A DNA stretch of 64,000 bases from Dactylellina haptotyla (taxonomy: Eukaryota; Ascomycota; Orbiliomycetes; Orbiliales; Orbiliaceae): positions 2,790,001-2,854,000 of the forward strand of contig CM062385.1 in assembly GCA_031310005.1 (NCBI GenBank). Reading direction: 5' to 3'. Of the stretch, positions 11,201 to 23,284 are shown one piece after another (the first letter of the stretch is position 1; the number at the start of each line of letters is the position of its first letter). The notes below the pieces were generated by a model that did no database searches, was not told where the DNA came from, and saw only the letters and a list, made by a program, of their open reading frames with translations. A program made the translations under genes and the position numbers.

Positions 11201-13805
11201 TCTTTCCTTTGTTCCTTCTTCGGATCCTTCTAGCCTTTTCGAAATTTTTCTTTCTAGCTTTCACAGTAAAACCTCAAGTGGGTCCTGTCTCACTAGCTAG
11301 GCTCTACAAAGTTTTGTTCGCAGCTGAACCTCGGTTCTAAGGATATCATGTTGGATGAGCTCTTTCCTCGGCGCCCACCTGCTGGGTTGAGCCTTTGCTA
11401 ACGATGGTGTAATAGCGTGGCTGCATTGCGGATTATCATCGAAACGCCGCTAAACTTTGAGCTGCTGCGTGCTGTTCGGAGTCCTGCGAATCCTGCAGGC
11501 TTGCAACACTTTCTTGCGTTGTCGCTGTTCGCGGATGTGCATATCCGGGAAATTATATTCGTTCATTGGTAAACATGCAGGCAAAGGCATAGTGAAAACA
11601 CAACCTACATAGCAACTTGTAGTATTAGTCTTACCGAAGGCTTCCAGGTATTTCTCTGCTAGAATATTATAGCCCTTCATTAGGAATCTGAAAGTAGAGT
11701 CAGCTCGAGCGTGTATCTCTGGAGGCTATATTATTCCCATCATATAGAGTTTGGGTGGCTCGCCTGAAGCCCAGCAGGGACGAGAAGATCTAAAATCAGA
11801 AAGGAAAAAAATAATCATATGATTATAACCTAATAACATCAACGGACTTAAGAGCCCTGGAGATACCCCACCTCTGTCCTTTTGAAGTTTAAATGTGGGC
11901 CTATATTTCGATGCTAGTATTGACAGGGCTATCTTGCAGGGAGCGGAGCATCTTGAGAGAATATTTTGAATCAAAGTTTGGGGCAAAATTCAGGTAGCCC
12001 ACCATTGTGAATACGTAAATAAACGGAGATGCTTATAGATTGGGAATGGAGACATTGTGGCTGTTACGGTGATTGATTGATTGTGACAGCGTTTCGGAGC
12101 AAAGTAAAAGAGGTTGTTGAGGTGAGCCAGTGCACATGCCGAGATACGATCGATACGAAATACTCGAAATGTTGATGGAAAAAACTCGCCGGTTGCCAGT
12201 TGCGACTAGTTTAGGGGCAGGAAATCCCCTTTGCCGCTTTCATATCGATAGATGAAGTGTCAATAGACGCCTTGACACGGCCTTCTTATTTGGACCAATC
12301 GAGACTCAATTGCTGCAATAGAAGCTCTGAAGTATTGCATCGGCCACAACAAATTTTGTCTCGGGTCTTACACTCGAACCCTTTTGGGAATAACCGAGTG
12401 TTGTTGCAGGGACCATATGCAGCTTTATTCTTTCTTCCCGCGTACCCCTTTTGCCATCCAAAAAATTAATTTGACCTCAGCCGCAACAAATCTCCTATTC
12501 GTTCTTTTGCAAACACCTGAGACAGAAGCAAAGCTGGATTCGGCTTTCTCCATGGACCCAGCTCGTGATATTTTAGCCATGACGAATCATCTCAACTTTG
12601 CGGTGGGCGTGGCTTATCACAACCCCACAATCATTGAACTGGCGGGAAACGATTGTAACGTTTGCGGGCGTTACATACGCCTATTCTCGAGAGTTCTCTG
12701 CTCTCTCACACTGGGAAATTAACCCTTGGACTGGACCCCGGACCTGAACCCCATCACTCCACATGGCAGCCCCTGCTTCTTGCATTCTTTCAACGCGTCG
12801 ATGTTTGCAGAGTGTATCTGATCCTTCTAAAGGGGTTGTATTGATAACTATAGCTGCGAAAATTTATAGGGTTCTGACAAAAAAAACAAGGAGATTTCTA
12901 ATTTGGGAGGTCCCTCGACACCCACGCATCGGTTCAGTAATCCGGAGAACAGGATCTAGATCAACAGCTCCACTCCAATTTCTGTCAATTGATCGTTACA
13001 CTGAAAAGCTTGGTAGCCGTCTCCAGAGTCTGGGCGATGATCGACAAAGCTTGCTTTGCTTGGAGTCGGTGAGGATAATAAATTTTGTCCGTTAAACTTT
13101 TGTTTATGGATGCAGGAACTGAACGGCTATATTTCGTGTCGCACAACCCAGATAAGACTTGCCTCAGCCGCACTAACGTAAAACGAGAAAAGAGCTCAGT
13201 TCGGTGGTCGACGGCACATTGAAGCCTTCAAGCCGCCGCCATTGACTCAACCAGCGCAATGACCAGGCGGAGCCTAACGGAACGGCGACAACGAGGGGAC
13301 CAGGTTGTGGCCTTCGCACTCGGAAAATCCTGTGCTAAGGATTGCAAACACGAGAAAGGCTTACCCGTTTCCATTGACTATACTTAGTCCGTAATTTGGT
13401 GGCGCCTCTGATCCGCGCCTATTCGTTCTTCTGTTAAGCATGCACGCACTATCACTATGAATTAAGAGTTGATATAACCTCACCCCGGTTTGGCATGCAT
13501 TCTCAATCTCCCTTGGCATTTGTAATAACTATTGCAAAGATTTTCTTTGAGAGAAACGTGCTCGGGATAACATGGCTGAACCCAGGTATATAAATTGAAA
13601 AGCAAAGGCCTGCTGCATGGAATAGGGAACAAGTGCGAAGGTGGAGCGGTTCGGACAATATCTAAAGAAATTATATACCTAATATATAAAGGTTGCACGG
13701 AACCCTCCTCTATCGAAGAGGGTTACACGGTAGTTCGACAGCAAGTCTTACTGTCTGCACACTTCATCGTCACTCGTTATAGTATCTTTTTCTTTCTTTG
13801 TGAAA
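8209..13805. other. Gene-poor AT-rich region, no gene supported
   Basis: 5.6 kb between the M20 peptidase gene and the Thr-rich protein gene. Only short open frames (under about 115 codons) occur, many beginning without ATG, and none shows a recognisable domain or a convincing spliced structure. Stop codons are dense in all frames. No terminal repeats, reverse transcriptase, integrase or transposase motif was recognised. The right end contains the promoter of the Thr-rich gene. Confidence 0.5.
13683..13690 (+). promoter_or_regulatory. Probable TATA box of the Thr-rich protein gene
   Basis: TATATAAA lies 116 nt before the ATG at 13806, a normal spacing for a fungal TATA box with a short leader. 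A second TATATAAA about 100 nt further upstream (near 13589) could act instead. A strong TATA element fits a regulated surface-protein gene, but no expression evidence is visible. Confidence 0.45.
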
Positions 13806-16357
13806 ATGTTGTTTTCTTCCGTCTTGCTGCTTGGCCTCGCGGCCGTCGCCTCCGCGGCACCCATTCCGATCCCGGCACCCATCTCTGGCAATCCTGCTTT
13901 TGAGGTCGTCGATGACTTTAAGAATCTACACAAGAGAGGTTGCGGTGCCGATAATCTTCTGAGATTGTTGAGAACACCAACCAATTTGCCTGAGGCGCTT
14001 CCTTACTGCAGCTCGCTCCTCGGCTTGCCCTCGGTCTCTGTCTTTACCACTGTCTTCCCCACTACGTGAGTGCACTGAATATAATCCAATGCGATTGAGT
14101 GACTAACAAGGATTTATACAGGACTACGACCGTTACCACTGTGGTTGTTTCTACATTGGATGTATCCCTGACTGGAACTCTCACCCAGACGGCCACAGCG
14201 ACAGTCACAAACACTGCCACTGATGAATACGTCACGACCGCTACCGAGTTCTTCACAGAGACCTATCTCACCACTGAGACTGACATCGTTACGGTGACTG
14301 GCACGGACACCGCGACCTTGGAAGCCACTGAAACTCTCACGGATACCATCACCAACACTGACACTGCCGTCGTCACTGCCACTGAAAGCGATATCTCTAC
14401 GACAGTTATCTTTGTCACTATCACTGAGGGCGCAAACTGGCTTGACGTTGTGACTGAGACTGCGTACTACACTGAGTACTTTACTCAGACCGACACTCAG
14501 ACCGACAGAGTCACTAACACCGCTACGGAGACGTCGCTTGAGACCGTTTCCGAGACGGCTACTGAGACCCTGCGTGATACTATCACCAACACCGCCACTG
14601 AAACTGATTATGATACTGTCACCGGCACGGTCACAGAGACTGCCAGCATCACTCTCACCGATAGTGTCATCGCTTCCGAGAGCATTACCCTCACCGAGAC
14701 TGATACTGCCACGAACACAGTCACGAAAACGAACAGTGCTACGATTACATTGACTGCTACGACCACCGATAGCACCAAGACAAACACGGCCACAGTCTCT
14801 GTTACCGACACAAACACTAGCTCCAAGACAGTGACCGTCACCACACCTACCACTTGGACCAGAACCATTGTTGTCTCGAGAACTAGGACTGTTAGCGACT
14901 CGACCACTCTCACTCAACTTTTCACGTCGACTCAGACTATCGTTACCACTAGAACGACTCAGCCTCCTGTTAAGCGTGCCTACACTCCTCTTACGGACAA
15001 GATCTCCAGCGGCGGCTACGGAACCGACGCTCTATCGAGTGCTTGCGGTTGTCTTACCATCCCATTGGTCACTGCCTCTGTTACCCTTACCGAGTACACC
15101 ACAGCTACGGATGTTCAGACACTCAGCAGCACTGAGACCGACACTATTAGTGCCACTGTTACCGAAGATGCCACTATCACAAATACTGCATCGGTCACAA
15201 TCTCAGAGTCCATAACCGTAACTGAGGGCCAAACCGTCACCGAGTCTGCTACTTTGACAGAAGACCAAACTGCCACTGACACCGCAACAGTTACGCTATC
15301 TCTCACCGATACCGTGTCTGCTACTGAGACCGACATTGTCAGCATCACTAACACTGATACTTTGACCGTCTCCGCGACTGAGACGGATTATACTTCAGTG
15401 ACGGAGACATCCACCTCGTTCGAAACCTCTACTGCCACCGAGTCTGTGACTGTAAGCGAGTCAACGACCGTGACCGATACCATCACTGAGACGGATTCCG
15501 CGACTGAGACTCTCTCATTGACCGAGACCGCCTCTGTTACCGTTACCGAGTCTCTCACAGAGACGCAATCTGCCACTGAGACTCTTTCTTTGACTGAGAC
15601 CCAGACGGCTACCGCTACGGACACCTTGACCTTCGATGAGACCGTCACATGGACCACAGAGACCGAGACTTTCGGCGCTACTGTTACTGCCACTTTGACT
15701 GCCACCGATACCCTTGATCTCACTAGCACCTCCGTTGCCACCGTCAAGGCGACTGCCACAGTCACTGCGACCTCGACGAAAACTCTGTTTGCTACCACGA
15801 CTCTCTCATTCACCCAGACAGTTCCATCGACCATTAGCAGGTCTGCAACCGTTACATCTACTGTTGCCACTATCACCTCGTTCAGAACATTCACTGCTTC
15901 TTCGACACTCACAGTTACTGCTACATCAACTGTTACTGTTGGAAGACCTTTCAGAATCAACTATAAGTATTCGAATGCCAACAGATGGGTAAACCTCGTC
16001 CCGAGCAGTGGTGATTTCAATGCGCTTCAAGAGACAAATCAAGGTTCCGGTGACTACTTCCAAGTTCTCGGTAATTCTATCGTGTATTTCTCGGGCGGTG
16101 TTCCGTTCTATCCCGTCATCACGAGCATATTCTCTGGTGAAAACTGGCACTGGTCTGACTGTACACCAGGTTTCAGCTGTTCCAGAGGAACGGGCTCTGT
16201 TGGTTCTGGAAATACAATTACATGGAACCTTGGAACCAACAAGAGACTATATGCTTGCTCCGGAAGTGATGGCGAGCAGATTGTTGTAGCCACTATTGGT
16301 TCCTTCTTTGTTTCCGGTTGCACGCAGTTGACGGATTATGTCGCTCAGTACATATAA
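13806..16357 (+). CDS. Large Thr-rich secreted/cell-surface protein (adhesin-like)
   Basis: Exons 13806-14065 and 14122-16357 are joined across a 56-nt intron (GTGAGT donor, GACTAAC branch, ACAG acceptor), giving 831 residues. Order: signal peptide (about 1-18); short pro-region ending LHKR at 41-44, a Kex2-type site; a small Cys segment (GCGADNLLRLLR, Cys46 and Cys68); about 280 residues of Thr-rich near-repeats built on T-x-T-x-T-D/E; a second dibasic site (PVKR, Lys371-Arg372) followed by a small Cys motif (SSACGCL); another Thr-rich block to about 690; and a C-terminal globular region (694-831) with four Cys. Similar CxADNxLR and SSACxCL modules recur in fungal Thr-rich secreted proteins as I recall them. 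The Thr-rich parts are likely heavily O-mannosylated stalks. No C-terminal hydrophobic GPI signal is visible. Function is unknown; adhesion or wall association is inferred. Confidence 0.8.
14122..15950 (+). repeat. Degenerate Thr-coding repeat block
   Basis: Within exon 2 of the Thr-rich protein gene, short units such as ACTGAGACx and ACxGCxACx recur through two blocks separated by the 15000-15060 Cys segment. The units have diverged at the DNA level, so this is a coding low-complexity array and not a simple satellite. It produces long open frames on the opposite strand that are artefacts of the codon pattern. Confidence 0.7.
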
Positions 16358-16646
16358 GATTATATTAATGTTTCGTTTTTGTTATCTCATTACCTTTTCA
16401 GATGAATTGATTATCAAGATATCCATGTAACTTGGAGGCTGTCATGGGCTTTGGGCTTAATATTTAAAATATAATATCTCTTCTGAGATTTTACCGTTCT
16501 ATTGAATAATGTGACGAGTTATATGTGCTGTATACTTTTCATTCGCATCATTGGGGTAGCATTATTATACAGTTTTTTGATCTAAGTACTAGCTAGGCTA
16601 AGAGGCTCATCTCAAGCAGCTCGGTTAGAAAGTGGCACTCGCCTTT

Positions 16647-18234
16647 TTATATCACGGCTTGTGACCCTTCTAAACTAAGAATACCAAATAAGTCCGTTAA
16701 TTCTATTGCTGGCTCTATTTGGTTTTCAGGGATTTTCTCTGATTTGTGGAGCATCTTATTTAGCTTTCTATCCATCTTTTTCTCCTTCCTGAGAGCAACT
16801 TTCTTATACCGGACATTTGTCCAGCGGGCGTATGGAGAATTAAGGATACCCCTTAGATCCCTTTTCGTACGTACCCCTCCCTCTTCCGTATACCATTCGC
16901 ACTTGTCTCGTCCTGCCGAAATTCTGCAAATCTCTGTGCCACCGGGTCTCAAAGTTTTTCTCTCCCATACGCAGCCTTTGGCCAACCTTTCTTCCACAAA
17001 CTCATAGTTGTAAAAGAAGTCTATATACTCTAGTGGATCTTCTTCGATCTCCTTTTGGCGCTTCGCCAAAATATCTCTTGCATCTTGCAATAGCTTGTAT
17101 CTGGGCCGCTCACCTGGCCAAAGAAGTCTTGCCCTTGTAAGAAAGGGAAGAGATAAAATATTTGGATAGATGGGCCACAAGTATTGACCCATTCTAACGT
17201 CGATACGGAGCTGCCGTACGTTTGGGAAGCATTCCGGGAGATACTTTTCTAGTTTGTAACTCAACGGTGAATGATAATCATTAGTACCACAGAGCCATAG
17301 ATCCTGAATATTTGGACAAGTAAAATGTGGTGGGATTGAGAAAAGCGGTGGACCTCGTTGTCTGATTTCGAGTTTTAGTTTTCGTAGGGTTATGGTTGAA
17401 TCTAGGAAGAAGAGCCACGGAGCCGCTATTTCAACCCCAGGTATTTCCTGTACCGAGATACTCATTGGCCTGCTCGAATCTCTTTTCAAGCTTATCGACG
17501 CTTCTGAGTGGAAACGAGGCATCGGAATATTTTTTACCCGATAGTATTCTCTCTTCTCATGCGCCTGGTGGCCGCCGATAAATTTTATTCCTTCTCGAGA
17601 TAGGGAGGGGTAGACGCGCTCTGGGCGAAGATAAAACGGCTTCGATGATTCAAGTATCTTGCAATCCACCGATAGCTTTTTTAACGTGGAGAAGAAGGGG
17701 TATACTGCTATGCTTCGTAGGATTGCGCGTAGTATTGGCCATTCGAGTTCACAAATGGAGGTATAACATATATGAAGGCCGTTTATGTTAGGAAAGACAC
17801 CCAGAGATTTGCAAAATAGAGCGGCTAGCTCTATTATCTCTATCGTCATGTGTCTTCGGGGAGTCGTTAGGATGGATTCATAGTCTGTATCTCCACGGCC
17901 TTCTGGAACCACACTGGGATCCAATAACTGAGTGAAGCTGACCTCACTGCAATTGGTAGTATATCAGTAAATTTGCTCGAAATGTATTATGCGTATATAG
18001 TATGTATTATTATATAACATACCGAACGCAATCCCCCCACTTTCGAAGCTTGCCATGCTTAAACTCTTGAATTGTAGGCTCATACAGTTTGATGCACCTG
18101 AAAAGGGTTGGCATCGCAAGATTTCTGTGATACGATGAGCAGAGCGAGAATGACTTGAGTTCTTCAAGTGATAGATGGATAAATATAGCATCCCACAATT
18201 CGGCAGGCAGTAGTAAGAATGATTGGGTCGCCAT
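16647..18234 (-). CDS. F-box protein, substrate unknown
   Basis: Exon 1 (18234-18023) encodes an N-terminal F-box: LLLPAELWDAIFIHLSLEEL followed by a second helix with LCSSYHRNLAMPTLF. A 76-nt intron (GTATGT donor, TTGCAG acceptor) leads to exon 2 (17946-16647), for 503 residues in total. F-box proteins recruit targets to Skp1-cullin ubiquitin ligases. The rest is Leu-rich in places (for example LKKLSVDCKIL and IQDLWLCGTNDYHSPL) and may form irregular leucine-rich repeats, as in many expanded fungal F-box proteins, but no repeat register is clear. The C-terminus is basic. The ATG at 18234 starts just before the F-box. It is convergent with the Thr-rich gene, 289 bp away. Confidence 0.75.
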
Positions 18235-21200
18235 TTCGCTAAAAAGAGAAAAAAATTAATTTTGTCAATGAATTTTAATTAAATCTGGTTTTGTTGTACA
18301 AGCCTGCGATTAATTCGACAGACAATAGGTTTCCGATATCTAAATGTTTGAGGTTTTCACGGCCATAACGCTGCTTTAAAATACTCGAGAACTCGTGAGT
18401 CAAAATGCAAGCCTCTTGCTTGAGTCTGGCTGGTAATTGGACCCGAAAAATAGCTTTTGCCTAGTTTGGAAGGTGTGTTTTTCATTTACCGCGAGTCCCA
18501 TGTTGTCGCTTGAGGCGCAGAAAGGCAGACATCAAGGTATTGATGTATGTGTTGATATTTGAAGTTCTTTCTTATGAGTTTGGTAGAGCTCTCATAGATC
18601 AGCAGATTCCGACTACACTGCCTTATCAACCCATATCAAGAATCTATTCTCAATTGCTTCTGGTAGTCCGGCGTTGCAAGCCCAGAATAGCATTTGATTT
18701 ACGAGGCAATGCAACCCCAATAAGGTAAAATATATTGCTGAATAATCCTAACCTCCATTTGCTCCAGGATTAGACTTCCAGTCGGGCCTGCAACAGGTGT
18801 GCCATATAGAAATACGATTAAAATAAGAATTGATGGTAACAATTCAATACACCTCATTTTGCCCATAAATTTTTGAAGATTTATAAGCCGGGGTGGGATG
18901 GTGGGTATTTAAAAGGACGATATCTAGATACCTAGATATTGATGAGAGGCAGCAAATTATGAACGGGTAGTATTAACCAAGTGGCGCAATTTAGACGATA
19001 TTTTATCGGCCATATCAATACATTATTTAAGCGGGATAGAAATATGCTGGTTTGGAGCTGTTTCCTGGTTTTGGCCATCTTGGTAACGCGCGCAAATGAT
19101 GAACGTGCAGGCGTCTCGAATGCCAGCTATCTACCTTCTCTACTTCAAAGACTTAGTTCGTAATATGTATCCGCACCAATGATCACTGGTCACTGTACAA
19201 TTGCGCCTCGAGTGGCTTGCAACTTGGTCTAGACCAGGAGTAGAGGGTGCCAAGAAATGGGATGTATTGTCTTTGAGGCTATGTGCCCAGAACTGGTGTA
19301 GCTGGTTCAAGTGCCAAAAGAGGCACATTTAGCGCCTTCCGAAAGTGTTGTTAGCTAGATTGGGTTTATTCTTCCTTTGTCAAGTAATACTCTACGTTTC
19401 TAGGCTCAAAACTTGGAGGAGATAAAATGATATGGAGTCTGAAATAAAGGGTTGACCTTGTCACTCTCGGTCTTGTCATCTTCGTAGCATAACGTAGTCC
19501 CGTCCCCAACCTTCAGCCTCGAAGCAAGGTGCGACCTCCTGTTCTCTGCATTGAAACTTAAGATTACGACTGAGTACTTAGCCCGGAAGTGGGCTCTTTC
19601 TTATTTAGTTAACTATAAGAGATATGCGATATTTCAAAGCATAGGATAATCGTTACAATTCATGAAATAGGTGGGCGAAAATTATATAATGATAGTAATA
19701 TAACCTGAGTTTTACGCTGGGTTCGGTTTGGAAGCTTTGGATACACAAGTCGATCCCATAACCGTTTCTCCTCATATCGGGTGATCAAAAATTCCATCTT
19801 TTCAACATTCACCTCTAGAAAATACCAACATGACAGCCCGTGCATTCAACGATCCCTGATTTTTCATAACAACAAAAACCTAAATAAAGATCGGAGAATT
19901 TATGAATCAATAACAGATAGAAGAGTATTCAAATTTTCTAGCGATGGTCGGACTTTGATCCAAAAAAGGTCTTGATTAAACTTCGCAATGCATGCAACCG
20001 GAGCCCCGGGAGGAATTCCGGGGGCAAAAGCTAACTTAGCTTTAGGAAGAGATACCTTCTTGATTGGCTAGAATCCATGTGCAACGGGATTTCTAATTAT
20101 TAGATAAGACGTTGTAGGATGTGCGGGATGTTTGGTAAAGCTCATCTCAGCTAATTCATATTTTTAGCAGACCGTTTCCAACATTCTCACAACCTAAGCT
20201 ATTCGACGATAATCTTGTTAGTTGTTGTGGAAACTATTACCAATAGGGAACTGTACTTTCGGAATAGATGATTCGGGCTATTTTGGAGCTACCTTGGATG
20301 GAGTGCATTTAAAAAATAAAGTCGTCATGAAAGTACGTGAGTCTTCTGCATGTATGGACCAGTGCCTTTAGGTTATCACAGTGAGTGGCCGAGGCCGCAG
20401 ATCTTGGAATTACCACACTGGTATCCCAAGAGGTATTGACATCTAAACATAGGATTGGCTCAACGGTTAGTAGGCATATCTGCTGAGTAGAATCGTACCT
20501 TGAAGTCTCATTGCGTACGTAGGCTCCCTGTGCGTACTTGCCTTCCGTGTCTGCTGTATTAAATGCATGCACATGTCTGAACGTGCATGGCTCGGCAAAA
20601 GCCGTTGTGCCGTTATTAGCGAGAAACGTTGAAGGCTGGTTTTCTCAGCTCAGCAAAACTGGTAGCAATGGTTGGGGTATGCATGGTATTCATATCGGAC
20701 CTGGATATCCCTTGTTTTATACGGAATATTGGAGTTTGACAGCCAGCCAATGCCACTGTTCGTCGGTAAAGAAATACTCAATTCAACATCTCGAACGTCC
20801 GTGCGCCGCGGAGTTTTGCAAAATTTGTGGCTTCGTAAATATGCCCGAGCGGACGAAACGTAATGGTTGCTGACGGATCGAAGATGGAGGATGGGATAAT
20901 TTGAGAGAAGAGCTTTACTTAGGCCTGTTAGAGCTGAATATATCTGGATCTGGTGATTGTGTGTGGTGGGTCTTCAGGATCTTCAATAAACGTGCTTGTG
21001 CGTTGTATGATTATGGTCTAAGTTATGCCAAATCCGGCGAATATGAAATTGATATCGGTACTTTCCTTTGAGCGCGAGCCTCTGCGGCCGATGGTGCCGA
21101 TTTTTGACCTCAAAGTCACCTCAAAACCTTGTCCCTGTTCTGCACATTGGCTCGTGTTCATGATGCCGATATTTCCCCCTTCTCTTCAATTGTGATTCCA

Positions 21201-21369
21201 ATATCAATTCCAATGAATTGCAGCGAACTATTTAAAGGTCAATGGTTAGCTCTTCTCCACGCTCGACAGAATCTTTATGATTAAATCGGCCGGTTCGACT
21301 GAAGACTCAATACATATTGGTATTTTTTATTATTCTATTTACACTCGCTTTGTTTTACTCATCAACGAA
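18235..21369. other. Intergenic AT-rich region, no gene supported
   Basis: 3.1 kb with short open frames only. A frame at 20538-20873 is open for 111 codons but starts at TTG and shows no domain. A small frame near 19044 encodes a hydrophobic start (MLVWSCFLVLAILVTRA) that resembles a signal peptide, but it ends after about 38 codons. No transposon feature was recognised. Confidence 0.45.
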
Positions 21370-21748
21370 ATGGATACATCAACAAGACGCATTTTCGACG
21401 GTCGTGATTTGGTTGATCGGCCAACGTCAGCGGCTGGCCTGCGAGGTTCAGGAGTAAACCCACATCTCTTAACGTCAAAGTTGCTTTCTATGCTCCATAC
21501 TGCTGCAACAGCATTCGATCAGAGACATAATTATTGTCGCAACCCGAGGAACCCATCCCGTAACGAACTATACGAGAGCCAAAAATCAACAGTAAGGGTT
21601 CAAACTTTCCTTATCACTAATTATGAGCGAATCTGACTTAATTTAGCAAAAAGTTCACCCGCGGCCGAGATATGTGATCAACAAATGTCACCCTGAATCG
21701 TGGTGGCGACAATTCGACGAAGAGTACACTAAAGGTTATACGCTCTAA
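21370..21748 (+). CDS. Small two-exon gene, function unknown
   Basis: Exon 1 (21370-21591) starts MDTSTRRIFDGRDLVDRP and remains open for 74 codons to a GTAAGG donor. A 55-nt intron with candidate branch sites ends at TTTAG. Exon 2 (21647-21748) continues in phase with a charged, Trp-containing segment (PESWWRQFDEEYTKGYTL) and stops at TAA, for 107 residues in total. The splice sites preserve phase and the intron has the size and signals of its neighbours, which is why I call it a gene although the product matches no family I know. No signal peptide or membrane segment is seen. It stands alone in a gene-poor block. It could be a lineage-specific gene or a gene fragment. Confidence 0.45.
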
Positions 21749-22237
21749 GATTTCGATTTTTCATTCGAATGGAAAGTTGAACGAGTGTCGGGCGGATATT
21801 CTATATTTAATTGTTACATCTTATTGCACATTAAACCAGCGAACATAGTTTGTTGGTTTTGGCATTTGTAAACAAGGCTCCCCATCCTCCTATAATTCTT
21901 GGTTATGGCCACGTTTATTTCTTGGGCTATTTTCATTTTCGTTTTCATTTCGTTTTCATTTCTTTCCTTGAACACTCAGGGCTTGTTGGATACCAATTTC
22001 CTGTCTTATCTGATAGCATGCTAGGTCATGTTGTATATTTTCAAAAGTTTAAGCAAAATGGGGAAAGAAGTTTCTTCTTCAAATTCACAACTTTAAAAGG
22101 GGCAACGGAAACGTTACATAGCCAACGGTACCATGTGAAATAACCCTTAATATCGTGAGAACTTAGTCGGAACAATCGAGACTCGGGTTGTTTATTGTGA
22201 ACCATCATAGCTAAACTCTTGAACTAAGCTTGATGGC
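21749..22237. other. Intergenic, no gene recognised
   Basis: About 490 bp between the 3' ends of the small gene (+) and the NmrA-like gene (-), which are convergent. One open frame of 97 codons (21850-22143) is rich in Phe and Tyr without family resemblance. I see nothing else. Confidence 0.45.
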
Positions 22238-23284
22238 CTACTTTCTCCTGCCAGATTCCCATTCTCCCACAACCCCCTTTATGACTTCTTCAAAGTTATT
22301 CCAACCGTTTTTTGGGATTTCCAGCTTTTCGTTCGCTAAATTTCGATTCTGAGAGAATGCTTCACCTTTGCCATCAGAAAATGCCACTGCCCAAATTTCG
22401 TCGACCAATCCGTACAAATCCCCCTCCGCTACCCTCTTATCGCCACGCTCCTTTAGCCATTTTGTTTCCCTCTCTATAACTTTCCATGGACCCTTGCTGT
22501 CTACTTTATCTAACGCATCAAGTATCTCTTTTTGACTTGTTGTGAAGGTTGAAATGTAAACGAGTTCATTAACCCAGTTCGTTGGTTGGAAAATCAACTC
22601 GGCCGTGGCTTTCCCGACATCTTCCATCTTCGAAGCTTCAAACTTTTTCTTCCCACCGTCGTAGAGATTTGCGGTTCGACTTTCAAATTCAAATCCAATC
22701 TCTCCGCCAAACAGACACATTTCCAGGAAAGTTCCACAGATGACTCCAGCGAAGGTCATATCTGCTGACTTACATATTTCTTCAGCATGCTCTAGGACTG
22801 CCCTGTTTTGTTGGAACACTCTCACGGCATCGGTTAAAGGCACATCTTTGGTGTCCATGCCGAATTCTCCCAGAATGAATTTCTTAACTCCGACTTTTGC
22901 AGCGACTGTAAGCATGTCCTTCTGCAGGAGAAGAGCGTACGGCGAAATTGCGGAGATGATAATATCTTGGCCTTTGAACGCCTCTTCCAAGAAGTCATGG
23001 GATGAGATATCACCTCTGAACACATTCTTAACTGATGGGTGGGAGGGGAATTTCGAAGACGAGGACGAAGATGAACGAGTCAAGAGTGAGATGTTAATCG
23101 GCTGGGAAGCATGTGTGGTAGATAGGTCGAGCAAGGCATTCAGAATATATTTGCCGAGATCGCCTGTGGCCTACAGTCGTAATTTTGTGTAAGTTAGGGT
23201 TTACTTGATCGATGATGAGACTCAATTTGTGAAAGAGCTTACACCAATTAGGAGAACATTTTGGAAGTATTCTGTGCTCGTCAT
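22238..23284 (-). CDS. NmrA-like/isoflavone reductase-like NAD(P)-binding protein
   Basis: A 42-nt first exon (23284-23243, MTSTEYFQNVLLIG) is joined across a 72-nt intron (GTAAGC donor, CTAAC branch, TGTAG acceptor) to exon 2 (23170-22238), giving 324 residues. The junction rebuilds the Rossmann dinucleotide motif VLLIGATGDLGKY, strong support for the tiny first exon. Further landmarks of the NmrA-like/isoflavone-reductase family are a segment placing a second strand and basic loop (ISLLTR), DIIISAISPYA, and KKFILGEFGMD. These proteins either reduce small aromatic substrates with NADPH or act as redox sensors; which one cannot be decided. No secondary-metabolite cluster surrounds it. The ATG at 23284 is the one that makes the Rossmann fold complete. 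Confidence 0.85.

Noticed and set aside
14114-15960. Long minus-strand open frames (267 and 190 codons) under the Thr-rich gene
   Set aside because: They are the codon-pattern shadow of ACN/GAN repeats on the coding strand and have no independent features.
20538-20873. 111-codon frame in the gene-poor block
   Set aside because: Starts at TTG, has no domain and no supporting splice or context.
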